Shown one piece after another: positions 38,231 through 49,925 of a stretch of DNA of 64,000 nucleotides. Position 1 is the first letter of the stretch, and the number at the start of each line of letters is the position of its first letter. A program made the position numbers and the translations under genes. Source of the DNA: Lycorma delicatula (taxonomy: Eukaryota > Arthropoda > Insecta > Hemiptera > Fulgoridae); NCBI RefSeq assembly GCF_047948215.1, contig NC_134455.1:79473689-79537688 (forward strand). The letters are read 5' to 3'. A model generated the notes under the pieces. It made no database searches, was not told the DNA's origin, and saw only the letters and a program-made list of their open reading frames with translations.

Positions 38231-39780
38231 CTTTTTACATATATTACAAAAGTAGGGCAGTTATTTATCTATTCTCACATATTATAGAAATGTTGAAAAT
38301 GTGTATGCGGGTGTTACATTAATTGTAGAATTAAAAGAAAAAAGATCAATTCCTCAAGAAGAATTCCTTGAAATGTCAATCGAAGTTAATCTATTAAAAT
38401 ACAAATACAGTTGTAGTTATTTCACAAATTTAACAACGAATAACATTTCCAGATAAACTTTAATTTATAAATATTTAGTCTAAATAAAACTTTTTTTTTA
38501 ATTATAATTAAAAAATTTAAAAAAATGTTACGACTTATAAACTTATGTTGTACTTACTTTTACTACGCAAGTTAGGTCAATGACTGGAAATCATGAATTT
38601 ATTTTTACCTGTGAAACAAAGTAAACATTTATTTTTAAAAAACTAATAAAATTTTTGTAACTTTATGTTATTCTTGTAATATATTTAATATATTAAAGGT
38701 TAAATGAAATAATATAAAATACCAATTTTTAAAAGAAAGTAAGTTTCAGTTAACCAAATCAAATAAATACTAAAGATCTCCAGGTAAGCAATATTTTTTT
38801 TTTTAATTTTTGATTGGACGTAGATTTCAATAAACATACTATATAGTATCTGTAGTGGAAAAAAATTAGCCTTAATTCATTAGAAGTAAGCTAATTCACG
38901 AAAATTAAAAATATATAGAAACATTTTTTCAAGCAAAATTTCCTGTTTTTAATAATTTGTTGAGGATAATTATCAACAGAGGTTCCATCCATTCCTATAA
39001 ATTGATTCCATTAGGGTGCGTATTAGTTCCATACAAAATGAAATTATCTAATAATGATATGTATAATAACATAGAAAATTAAGGCAAACAATATTTTTCT
39101 ATCTTGATTAAATCTTAAATATTTATACATTAAATATTTCACAATCGTAAGAAATTTTATTTATTTTCTTGAACGGTTATTACTCAGTATAATTTACAAT
39201 TGTATTTATTTCCTATCACGAAAAATATCGAAAAAATACTCTATTCCACAAATATAAAATATATTTATACCAGATGACACTTTATTCGGATGTTCACTTA
39301 AAACAATGCTATAGAACCGCAGGTAATAGTATATTTAGGGCCGGTCAACTACAAGAGTTAAAACCGGTTTTAACAGCTGATCATTATGCTAGTATGTTGT
39401 TTTTAAATTGGCGAGTAAAAAATTCTATTGTAAAATGTGATGCTCTTTTACGCTTATAAGAAAAAGAAAATATTTAAAAAAAATATGTTATAAATTTATC
39501 TTGGAAAAAACAAATTAAAAAAGAAAAATACCTCTTAATTTTATAATATTACGATTTTATACAATCTTACTTATTCTCTAAAATGAAAAAAAAACTTCCT
39601 GTAAAACAGGAAGTAAAGATGAGATGAAGTTAAACTCTTCGTATTTTACAAATAAAAAAATTGTGCAAGCTATAGTTAGGACCGTTTTGCTGTACTGTGC
39701 CCAACAGTTTTCAATCTCTTCAATCAGTAAAAATGTTTTATTATGCAGAGCGATTCCAAATTGCAAGACAATCACTCGGG
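37391..39780. other. AT-rich DNA, no recognisable gene
   Basis: About 2.4 kb of A/T-rich sequence containing an (AT)n(GT)n microsatellite at 38183-38230. A small hairpin ACTTCCTGTAAAACAGGAAGT lies at 39594-39614; its stem word recurs at the ends of family E and F repeats. The open frame near 39274-39459 has slightly higher GC but matches nothing I know. Confidence 0.5.
38183..38230. repeat. (AT)n(GT)n microsatellite
   Basis: About seven AT units are followed by about sixteen GT units. Confidence 0.93.
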
Positions 39781-40695
39781 AGATGATTTTATAGCCAAAA
39801 ATAAGGAAAAAAGTTCATATAAATATAAGTTAGAAAACGGTTCGTTAGAGAGTTTCGGCTAGCGAAACATTAGCCCTGTTTTCTGCTCTCTCTGTGAAAT
39901 TAAACTGTACTAAAATTCTTGTGGTACAAATAGAGCGACAAATTTGGAACTTCCTTATAGTTTTTCATATAAGAGATTGAATAAAAGGGGACCCAGACCT
40001 CTATCTCAGTTTTTAAGAAAAAGGAGTAAAACACAAAAAACGTTCGCCAAAAAAAATCCACTTTTTATTGGAATTAATTAACTTTGTTGATTTACCAATA
40101 AAGAAATAAAAATCTCTAGTTAACTTTGAAGAGAATTTAATTCTTAGAAAATTTATGTAAACAATATTTATTAAAATTAAATACAAATTTGAGAAGTTTA
40201 CTTTAATTAGAGATAAAACAAATAGTTTCGGAAAAGTGATACGATTTTAAACAGAACAATTTTCATCAATGTTTGAACAATATAATGTAGATTAAAAACA
40301 AATAGAAAACTTATCAATAACAGAAAAAATTATTAAAAATAGATTTTAAAATCACATACATTTTGTGTTTTTTTTTAAATAGCATCAAAATTGTTACTTG
40401 ATAAAGCTACAAACATTTGTTCAAAGAAGTTGTTCACTGACTTTTTATAACAAGTAAGACAAGTCTTTTAAGTAAGATAAGTATTCTATTTGCTTTCATT
40501 TATATTATGTTGTTCAAACATTGATGAAAATTGTTCTATTTAAAATAGTATCATTTTCCGATGCAGTTTGTTTGTTTTGTTTCTAATTAAACTTAAAATT
40601 CTCAAATTTATGTTTAATTTTAATAGACATTATTTATATAAATTTTCTGCAAAGTTAATAACAAATTTTTATTTGTTTTTTTGGTAAATAAGTCA

Positions 40696-42050
40696 CGAGA
40701 CGTTATCTCTAAAATAAAGACCGTATCATTATAAAACAATTTATTCCGAAAACTTTATAAATATTTTTTATTTCTTTTAAACTTCATACCGTATATATAA
40801 TTAACTAAATTAAAAAAAATCAAATAAAGAAAAGACAAAAAAAAATTTTACCAAAATAAAAGAAGAAACCATCATATTCTACTGACTACATTTATCGTAG
40901 CGATACACCAGCTTCAATATACCATCGTCGTATTCTTCTGCCGCCGGTCCATTTAGCCATTGATTAACTGCATTTTTAAGTTCATCGTCACACACGAATC
41001 ACTTACCACTCATAATTAAATCCTTTCAATTTCCCAAACAAATGGTAATCAGAAGGAGCTAATTTCGGACTATATGGTGGGTGATCGTAAATTTCCCACC
41101 CAAATGTTCTCAGTAAATCACGTGTCGGACCCGCAACATGTGGACGTGCATTATCGTACTGCAGGACGACGGCGTCGGTCAGCCGCCCACGTCAACGATT
41201 TTGAATGGCACGCCGTAACTTTCTTAGAGTTTCGCATTAGGCTTCTGCATTTATAGTCGTTCCCAAAAGACTGTAGCCGTCAGTTGCGTCCAAATGGCTA
41301 TGGCTTCACCTTTGTTGGTTTGGTTGGTGATTGAGGTTGACATCAATCACTTGACTGCCATTTTCTCTGTGGCGTGTAATACGAAATCCGTGTTTCATCG
41401 CCAGTAACAATCAAATTAATGAGTTCATCGCCTTTTCCTGAATAGCGCACCAAAAATTCCAAAGCAGATCCCATCGGATTTTTCTGTGACGTTCCGTTAA
41501 GACGTGCGGCACCCAACGTGCACAAACCTTTCTAAAGCCTAAATTTCCTTGAACAATGCGATCGATAATATACCCCTTAAAACAAGAAAAAGAAGGGGCA
41601 GGTCGGAAATCACTGAGGAATGATCTTTTCTGATTTTATCATCGACACGTTTCAATAAGTCCTCGGCGAGAATCGAGGGCCTCCCCGAACGTTCTTCATC
41701 ATGAACATTAATTCTGTTGTCTAAACCTTTCATACTATTTTCTTTTCACGTATTCACGTTTCTTTTATTCATTACATTATCACTACACAGCAATCAACTG
41801 TCTATGAATTTCAGCCGGTTTAACGTTTTGATGATTAAAAAACATATGACCACGTATTTCGCAGTAGGAGGCAACATCAATTTTCCTATTTATTTTATAA
41901 CGTATAACTTACACGTAAAGATACTGCAACGCGACAACTTACACACAACAATTCAGTGTGTACATTACAAGCGTGGCCATGAACGACACAGTTTCACCAA
42001 CCTTAAGGAGAGAAATTTTTCAGTGGTCTTTACCTTAGAGATATCCCTCG
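40696..42050 (-). mobile_element. Mariner transposon copy 2, both ends present
   Basis: A 1,355-bp minus-strand mariner. The 5' end (right side) reads CGAGGGATATCTCTAAGGTA on the minus strand. The 3' end (left side) reads CGAGACGTTATCTCTAAAAT on plus, then AAAGACC, giving about 28-bp inverted repeats. TA follows at 42051-42052 and CA (decayed TA) precedes at 40694-40695. The opposite arm of the foldback carries the uninterrupted target TA at 40079-40080. Confidence 0.93.
40870..41860 (-). pseudogene. Mariner transposase (DD34D), inactive
   Basis: Read on the minus strand it begins IDVASYCEIRGHMFFNHQN and VKPAEIHRQLIAV. It continues MKGLDNRINVHDEERSGRPS, then GSALEFLVRYSGKGDE and VTGDETRISYY (first Asp, with Arg in place of the usual Trp). 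LQYDNARPHV has the second Asp intact and YSPKLAPSDYH the third. It is broken by frameshifts near 41530 and 41740 and by other stops. Unlike copy 1 all three catalytic Asp codons survive, but the reading frame does not. Confidence 0.9.
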
Positions 42051-42354
42051 TATATTATTCCAAATCTAAAAAAGTGTACTTTCCAACCAAACTGTTGGTG
42101 TTTTACCCAATTTTTCTTAAAACCTATGTTAGATACAGGTTTGGGATTACTTTGACTCAATTTCTTAGATCAAAAACCATAAGGAATAATCAAATTTACC
42201 CCTCGTTTTGTACCCAAGAATTTTGGTACGGTTTAATTGCACAGAGGGAGTAGAAAGCAGGGCTAAATCTTTTGCAAGCCGAAACTCTCGAACGAACCGT
42301 TTTCTAACCTATGAACGTTTTTTTTTTAATTTTTGGCTATAGACTCATCTCCAG

Positions 42355-43845
42355 AGAAAGTGCTGTGTAATTTTCATTCACTCTGTATAATATATATATA
42401 AAATTATTTATAAATAATTTTTTTTAGATTATAAATAATTTTAATGCCTTCTTTCAAATACTATTACAAGTACATCCAACAGTTTAAAAAAAAAAAAAAT
42501 TAATTTAAAAGTTTTTTAAATTATTATTTTTCCAATATTTTACCTTTGATGAAAAATACACTTGAAAATAAAACAATAATTTCCTTCTTAACTAAAAGCA
42601 TGATACTCTGAATTACTAACAGAAAGTTAAATGAAATTAATCAAGTTTGCCTATAGTTTACAAAATTAGCACCCTTGCTTATGTAATTAAAACGTAATAA
42701 AAATAAATACATTTAGCCCACAATCTATAATGCCCAAAAAATTAAATAGTTTATAAAAATAGACTTGTTTAATACTATTTATAGGTATCGAATCGTAGTC
42801 CATAGCATAATAAAATCAAAAAAAAAAGAACTGGTTAATTTTTTTCACTTACTGTATTGAGCGAGGACGCGCAAGCGCACACATGTTTTATACGCTTGCA
42901 TATTCACACACATGAATATGCAGGCTTTACAGATTATATTTCACCATATGAGAAATGTATTATTTTATTTTTTGAAAATCCTTCATTCCACAAATTTTAT
43001 TACACTACGACACCTCCTAGTAACACTTTCCTTCTTTTAACACATGTTTTGACTTACAAATATGTTTACCATAAATTGTGGTAACAATAATTATCAGGTA
43101 TTCTTGTAAACGGACTAACTGCTTTGTCTACCAATTATATTAAAATTATGTAATACTTAAAATTATGTACTACTTCCATTATTTAACGTAATTTCATTTA
43201 ATTACTAGTAAATGCCTTATTTTCTGTTATTAACTATTCGCGAATATTTTTATCTATATAAACCATCGTAAATTATTTTTTTCCATGAATTGTCAAAATT
43301 ATTACTAATTTCGTAAGAAAAATATATTTTATTTAATATCCACTATCATGAAGATCATCCTAACCCTATGTCACCAAAACGCAAACTTCCTTAAAAAAAA
43401 CAAGTAAGAAAAAAGCAGTTTCGATTGATCCCAATTAATGTTCATTACTCTAGTCATTTTATTTCTATTTTTTATAAGGATTATAAATGATTCCAACAAC
43501 GATTTTTAAAATAGTAGCAATTATTTATATCAATAAATTATTGCTCAATAATTTTTTTTGAAAATGTTTTGCATGTTTTTTTTAAAAATACGTGCCAAAA
43601 ATATTCATTTCAAGTAAAAATAAAGTATATATATTTAAATTTATCATTTGTATTGATAATATTCTTCGTAAAAAATAGCTTATTTCAATCATTTACGTGG
43701 ATTCTAAATGTCAATACCAAATTAATTTTATCTAAACCATAGGATTTTTTTTTAATGAGAAATTCAGCTTTAAATTTTTTTTAATATAGATATTTCGTTC
43801 TACAAATCTCAGCTGCTTTGTTATAAATAAAAGTAAAGGTCACAT
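42355..43845. other. AT-rich DNA, nothing recognised
   Basis: About 1.5 kb of A/T-rich sequence right of foldback D. Short open frames show no recognisable domain. Confidence 0.5.
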
Positions 43846-43849
43846 TTTT

Positions 43850-44525
43850 TTTACAACGCTTTACTCCCTATAAAAATCTGATCTGGATATCACATGACTT
43901 CCTTGTAGCCCATTAAATTACATACACACAATTTTTTTTTTTTTTTTTTTTTAATGAAAAGTACATAAAATTTAATTTCAATAATAACTTCTGATATTTT
44001 TTCGTATTTGTTTTGATTATTATTATTAATTATTAAAAAATCAATTTATTTAAATTAAAAAAGGAGATTAAATCGGATTTGAGCCGATTTCCTTCCCCTT
44101 GTACGATCCAAATATTTCATTAATTAAAATTTTATTTGGGCATAACTGGAACCAATGAAAATAAGTACCACTTACGATATATCGTTGAAAAGTTCTCAAT
44201 GAGGGCTTATTATTGCAGTTAACGAAAAGCCCAAAATCCAAATTTTTGGGATTTTGGGCTTTTTGGACTCTTTGGTCCAATCGATTGCAATCAAACGGGA
44301 AGTGCACCACTAGCACAATAGTTCTAAATTCAAAATTTCAATATTCTACGGCTAATAATTTTTTGAGTTAAGCACGACACATACGTACGTACGTAAGTAC
44401 AGACGTCACGCCGAAACTAGTAAAAATGGAATCAGGGATGGTCAAAATGGATATTTCCGTTGAAATCTGAAAACCAAAATTTTTGACGGTCACAATACTT
44501 CCTTTACTTCGAACAAGGAAGTAAA
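43850..44525 (+). repeat. Dispersed repeat family E, copy 1
   Basis: Matches the reverse complement of 50854-51615. Shared blocks are AAAAATCTGAT, ATGACTTCCTTGTA, GAAAAGTACATAAAATTT, TTTCATTAATTAAAAT, GATATATCGTTGAAA, GTACAGACGTCACGCCGAAA and GATGGTCAAAATGGAT. ACTTCCTTGT at 43897-43906 and its inverse ACAAGGAAGT at 44513-44522 sit near the two ends like short terminal inverted repeats. A 21-nt T run (43932-43952) is specific to this copy. No protein domain is recognised. Confidence 0.82.
44225..44263. repeat. 15-bp hairpin inside family E copy 1
   Basis: AAAAGCCCAAAATCC (44225-44239) is exactly complementary to GGATTTTGGGCTTTT (44249-44263) with a 9-nt loop. In copy 2 the corresponding stretch pairs poorly (CCAACATCCAAAAGATTTGG), so the perfect stem is copy-specific. 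Confidence 0.8.
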
Positions 44526-44529
44526 AAGT

Positions 44530-46230
44530 GATAATGCGTGGGGTTTTTTTTGTTTGTTACATGAATGTCCTCATATATTTATTTTAGCTGCTATTGGTGC
44601 AGAGAGGTTCTCGTGATGTGTCGGGTAGCTGGGCAGCTGCGCGCAGCGCACGAATGATTCATTTGTTCTAACGATTTATACTTCTTTATACGCATGATTT
44701 ATCTAAAATAATATTTGTGTTTTAGGGATAAAAAAGGAAAAAATTGGGGTTAGAACTGTACTGAAAAATCAAAATTCAAAAAACACCTAAAAATGTTCAG
44801 GATTTTGTAGTTTTTTGTTGTTATTAGTACGTTAAATTAATGAACGTTATTTAGTTACAGTTCGACGTTTTTCCTAGGACCTTTTTTCTAGTATTATATA
44901 TAAATAGACCAAAGTTTTGTACTTTCTTAAACCTGTTATTTTCTAATGTTAAGTTGTTAAAAGAGACACTTTGTAGCATAATATTTCAAATTTTAATCTT
45001 AAATAGTGATATTAAACAAATGCTCTCAAATTTTGTTAAAGAAATTTATAAAACTACTCATATTCTTCCCTATATTATTTTTCTGAACGCAACCTTATAC
45101 CTAAATTAAATGTTTGAAATTCTTCTCTCAAGAAATTATTTACATAAAATTTCCATCTCATTTTATTTCTATTATATTAATAATAGAAATATTCAAATTG
45201 TAATAATCATAATTACAAAAATTGTAAAAATAAAGTTTTTTTACTCTCCATTTAAAATAACATTTTCTAAAGTATAATATGGCCTTGTACGACTAATCAG
45301 TGACAAGATCCCTTTTTTCCATTGGTATTTATGATGAAAATATGTTTTTACGTCCGTTTTTTTTAAAAAAATTCAACTAATTTTTAATAAAATAGAGATC
45401 AACTCTATTTAACGATCGATTTTTTTTTCATTTCTTCTAAGAGTATTATAAATAAAATTATTATATTATTTTCCTAAGTTTCTAAACATAAATTACTTGT
45501 TTTTAAAAGTACATTAAAAACAAAATTAGTTAATAAAAAAAAAATTAATAATTGAAAAATTTTTTATTATAAAAATGTGTATTATAAAAAAACTAAAAAT
45601 TACAAAAAGGAGTAAATATTCATACAACTGAAGTAAATATAGACATAAATATACTTTTTATTAAATGCATTTAATTAAATTGAAATAATTCTATTCAGAT
45701 GCATATATATTTTACACATTACATTTTTTAAGTCAGAAAAATGGATATGTGTTAATTCATTGACAAGAAATAGGTAGAGCCTCAAATTTTATCTCGATAA
45801 ATCAAGAGAAGTTGTGGTAGAACTTGATTAAAACAGCGACATAAACTAGTACTGTATAAAAAAACTTTTAATTCTATTTTAAATAAAAGCTTTTTGCTCA
45901 ATAAGAAATATAACATTAATTACCATTAATGAAACGATATTACTACAGTCCACGCACTATTAATAAAGAACAATAAAGTTTCTTTTGTATTATTTTTTTA
46001 ATTTGTAGCCCTTACAGTGACAGTAAAAAGAACAAAATCTCCGGTTTTCCTAATAGTTTTGTAATATATAAATTTATGAAATAGATTGTAGATATATATT
46101 TATACCAAAAAGATTTTAAACTAGCATTTAACCATTCAATATTTTTACTAATCTTGTAGGTAATATAAAATAAGTATTTTTCTTACGAGAAGAAAAAAAT
46201 AAAAATAAACGTAAACGAAAGGGTTGGAAT
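44530..46230. other. AT-rich DNA with one GC-rich patch
   Basis: A GC-rich patch at 44588-44655 (GGGTAGCTGGGCAGCTGCGCG) interrupts A/T-rich DNA; it has no open frame or known motif. The rest shows small A/T palindromes only. Confidence 0.5.
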
Positions 46231-46322
46231 ATTTCAGAGCGTTTTGTTATAGATTGAGTTTTTTTGAACGGTTTCTTCTGGTTGTTTATCCTTTTCGCTA
46301 ATTGTATTCATGTTTTTCCTAG

Positions 46323-46441
46323 GAATGTGGCATGAGGACAAGCCGGAACGTGTTTATTTAGTGGTCCTGATATTTTACATCCCTCTGTTGTTTTACCGTC
46401 AACCCCCCTCAGTGAAACGCTCCAAGGGAAAAAGATACTGA
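46323..46441 (+). CDS. Candidate exon, short membrane-segment peptide
   Basis: A polypyrimidine-like tract and AG (GTTTTTCCTAG, ending 46322) precede an open frame. It reads MWHEDKPERVYLVVLIFYIP, then LLFYRQPPSVKRSKGKRY, and stops at TGA 46439-46441. It contains one hydrophobic segment (VYLVVLIFYIPLLF) followed by a basic tail. A donor-like CTCAGTGAAAC lies near 46409. The pattern could suit one transmembrane helix of a receptor, but nothing identifies a family and no neighbouring exon is seen. Chance is quite possible. Confidence 0.2.
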
Positions 46442-48870
46442 CGCCTTCTCTGAAAATGCTAATTCATATTCGCGATTTCTATTTTCTAAAGTAAGCTAAC
46501 GGTTTCCACCCGCTAAACACTTCCATATTTATAGAAGATTCGTTGCTCATCGCTGTTTTTACTAACCCTTAAATTTGAAAAGCAAATCTGCCCGTAAACT
46601 TAGTCGTCGTTATCAAACGAACATTAAATTATATCCATCCACCCTGTCCTGTCCTTAACAGATCTCCGGTTTCAATTTTTATTTCCTCTCTTGTGTGTAA
46701 TTTACGCAAAACCATTTTATTCCGTTTCTTCAAAAAGAAGAGAAATATCAAAATCGTAAATAAACCTCATATTTATTTTGCATCAGAATCGAAACAACAT
46801 TTATTTTAAATTTACTTCCTTACAAAAAATAACTGTAATTAAATCAATGTATAAGCGCACTGAAGAATAAAGAAACGTCTGTTTACATAATAATACTGAT
46901 ACTCAAATAATATTAAATAAATAAAAGCAAACGATCTGTCTTCTCGTTTGTCTGTAAATTATTTATCCAGAAATTAACGCTTCTACATGTTTTAGGTAAT
47001 TTAAAAACGAATAAAATCAATATTTAATTTTTTTGTTTTTCGTATTCACTAATTAGAACAATACTCTATCAGACTTGCATGAATGATTTTAATAAATTTT
47101 TTTTAACCAGAGTGAAATCTACGCTATAACTTGACCGAAACAGAAATCTAGATATATTCACCTGAATTATTCGCATAATTTGTTTTATCTACTCATTGAG
47201 GTTAATTTAATTAATTAGTTAATTCTAGGGGGAAAAGAAATAAGGGGAAAACCGGTCAATTTTTGTTCATTCACTTCGTTACCGAAATCTACTTCTAGTT
47301 ATTTAATCGTACAAGTTTATATAGATACTCGTATATTATTTTTATAAATTTTATGTTTTATAAAGTACAAAAATTTGCTAATAGAATTTCAAGGAGCTTC
47401 AGCTATCGTCAACAAACAATCTGATTAGAAACATTGTAGGAGTATTTTAACTCTTCTAGACAGAACCAAAAGGTTGGAACTCGTAAAATTAGATAATCTG
47501 ATGGTAAATAACAATAATTATTATTTTTAATGGTAGATGAAACCGTTTTCTAAGTAAAGTTATCACTTAAGTAATCAAAACAGCTGTTTTCGTCTAATAT
47601 CTAAAAGTTTATTTTTGTTATATTTTTTTAAATCCATCTGTGATGACTCAAATAGAACGTAAATATTCACACAAAACTTAAACTGCTACAAAATAAACGA
47701 AATAGCTGTGTTTATTACTTAAACGATAACTTTTCTAAATGATGATCTCGTCATGGTCTTACTGATGGATTTACGATGTCTTGTTTATCATTTAAAATTA
47801 CAATTATTGGATGTGCAATCAGTGTAATTGTAATAATTTACAATTACGTTTAACTTAGGGTAATTATATGGGTTCTAACTGTTCTCTTCTAATTGTTTTG
47901 GTTTTGTTAAACTATAACGCTTCTAATCAAATTGCTTACGGATGATAACATACGCTCCTTGATATTTTATCAATAAACGCTTCACAAAGACCCACCAAAA
48001 ATTTCCTATGTCAACGATAAAATCCTCCGTCTCAATAAACTCTTGAAAAAAAAACTTTCTCATAGAAAAACATACGCCATTTAGATACGTCACATTCTTC
48101 TAGGGAACCCCCTAGAGATGATTAAAAAAGAAATGGAGCAGAGACATTTTATAATTAGAACAGCATTCTTATTAACCAAATATTATACTACGTGTTTTAT
48201 TTCCCGTGGGAAGTACACCATTGAATTATGAACTCTTTACCAGATTTTTTCGTCATTTGTTTTATCAACCATATAATTTTGTTCGTACACGAAACATTTG
48301 TAAATAAAAATAATCGATTTGGTTGTTTAAAAATTAAATAAATAATTTTTAATTAAATATAATTTTTCAGTATTTACTTTTACCAAAACTTCTGATTCAT
48401 CTTTATACTGGCATCCGTCTTCAAAGTTGTTGTCATTTATAGTTAAAAACATCGTCTTACACTGGAATCAGTAAAAAGGATATTTTCTTAAAATTTTAAT
48501 AATATTAATTAAAGTTAACAGAGTAGTTTTGAGTTATCCGATATCGACTTTAGTTACTCTGCTAAACGAAGTTTAGAATATTGTCTATGTCTACATGTGT
48601 AAAAAATATATCCAATAGATATCATATGGATATATGATATCTATATAGATCTATAAGATCTATATAGATCTTCACACAGATCATTATTTTCCACTATTAA
48701 TTTATTGAAAATTACTTTGAAATTCTTTAAAAAAAAACTGAAACAGGTTCTATACAAAATATTTTCATAATCTGTACTAAATTTAACAAATAAAATTTAA
48801 TCAAAATCATCGCAACCGCTTAGAGTTTAAAAAATGCAATAACATTTAATCTACCTATATTTAAATAAAG
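46442..48870. other. Moderate-GC then AT-rich DNA, no gene recognised
   Basis: Complexity is higher than average to about 46700 (ATCCATCCACCCTGTCCTGT), then the sequence is A/T-rich. A palindrome cluster lies at 48617-48667. No gene is recognised. Confidence 0.5.
48617..48667. repeat. Cluster of short perfect palindromes
   Basis: AGATATCATAT/ATATGATATCT form an 11-bp stem with loop GGAT (48617-48642). It overlaps CTATATAGATCT/AGATCTATATAG, a 12-bp stem with loop ATA (48641-48667). Two adjoining hairpins that share bases give a cruciform-prone block. Confidence 0.85.
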
Positions 48871-48872
48871 AT

Positions 48873-48875
<3 letters not shown>

Positions 48876-48940
<65 letters not shown>
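48876..48940. repeat. (AT)n microsatellite, ~32 units
   Basis: A pure alternating AT tract. Confidence 0.97.
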
Positions 48941-48943
<3 letters not shown>

Positions 48944-49295
48944 TACATTTCTTTAAATATTAATGTCAAACTTATGCGGTCAAAGGGAAAATAAGTCAGT
49001 TAATTTCACTCTAACGATACCACATCAATAGCCACAGCCACTTATCCACGAAATGATGGTATGTATCCATCAATAATGAAGTCCGCTGAGAGGAGGAGAA
49101 TAAGTATGTTTATGAATGTGTTTGTGTACTCACGCGCTAACTGTAATAGTTTTACGCAACTTGGCATGATTCATAGGTCAGTGCTAAGTAGAATCTTTCT
49201 AAATACAGCAAGTTTACCATGCCAGGCTTACTAAGGAATGTAAAGAATGAAGTGGTTTTCCATTCCCTTTCTTTATAAATATACTAGTTCTCAGA
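48941..49295. other. Moderate-complexity sequence before DDE element
   Basis: Mixed composition with no clear open frame. It may hold the 5' part of the transposon fossil that follows, but no inverted terminal repeat could be recognised. Confidence 0.45.
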
Positions 49296-49297
49296 AC

Positions 49298-49925
49298 AAT
49301 ATTCAGCATGTAAGACAGACCATTGATGAAGACTCTTGAACATCAACCCGAAGGAAGTCCCAGCAACTGGGGATATCCCGAAGTCCTACAAAGCATTCAA
49401 AAGATACTGAGATTCTCTGTAAGGTACAGGTAGTGCAGGAACTGAAGCCACCACACTTTCAGGTAATATTAGCGTATGCTGCCCAGATCCAAGAATTTTC
49501 AACACCAGAAAATTATTTAATTCACGATTTTATTATGAACGACGAAGTCTGTTTCTGTTTAAGCAGATTTCTTTAAATAAAATATGTGATTTTTCGGAAC
49601 AGAAAATACAAGAATCCTCCACCAACATGAGCCGGAACCTTTAAAAGTAACGGCTTGATACGGTGTAAGTACGGAAAAAATTCTCAGTCCTTATTTCTTT
49701 GAAGATGAGGCGCAAAACGTCTTAACGGTCACTGGGAATAGATATCGAGACAGGCTGGGAACATTTTTTACAACTGTTGAGAACACACTAGAGGTCTAGT
49801 GGCAGCAAGATGTGGGTACTACTCGTACAGCTCGTCCAACAATGGAGCTCTTAAGGCAAATCTTTGATAGAGATAATTTCCCGAATTCATAATTTAATTG
49901 GACTCCACGCTTATCACAACATATT
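49298..49925 (+). pseudogene. DDE transposase fossil, Tc1/mariner-IS630 superfamily
   Basis: Stitching frames by eye gives blocks in the expected order: NNIQHVRQTIDEDS, then STRRKSQQLGISRS (helix-turn-helix), KVQVVQELKPPHFQV and NDEVCFC (first Asp region). They continue ILHQHEPEPLKVTA, YFFEDEAQNVLTVTGNRYRD and WQQDVGTTRTARPTMELLRQ (second Asp), then IFDRDNF. It matches a transposase lineage widespread in insect genomes with a W-x-QQDGAT-AHTAR box. It is distinct from the mariner family elsewhere in this window. It stops before the third acidic residue and carries several stops and frameshifts. Confidence 0.8.

Larger units (their letters stand above)
39783..42352. repeat. Large foldback repeat D, right arm split by mariner
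   Basis: The left arm, 39783-40313 (531 bp), is complementary to the right arm, which lies at 40479-40693 plus 42053-42352 once the mariner insertion is removed. Shared blocks include TTAGAAAACGGTTCGTT, GAGAGTTTCGGCT, AATTTTCATCAATGTTTGAAC and AATTTGAGAA. The central spacer is about 165 bp. The arms have diverged by many substitutions and small indels, so the structure is old. There is no coding sequence of its own. It is either a foldback transposon or a large inverted duplication. Confidence 0.88.

Noticed and set aside
39274..39459. 61-codon plus-strand frame with somewhat higher GC
   Set aside because: No domain, no splice context of note and no conservation evidence; not enough to list as a gene.
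41717..42253. Plus-strand open frame of 178 codons, the longest in the window
   Set aside because: It runs antisense to the mariner 5' region and across its inverted repeat into the foldback arm. It crosses element boundaries, so it is a chance frame.
43850..44525. Helitron interpretation of family E (and F), based on a hairpin near one end
   Set aside because: No 5' TC or 3' CTRR terminus follows the hairpin-like motif, and no A-T target context is clear.
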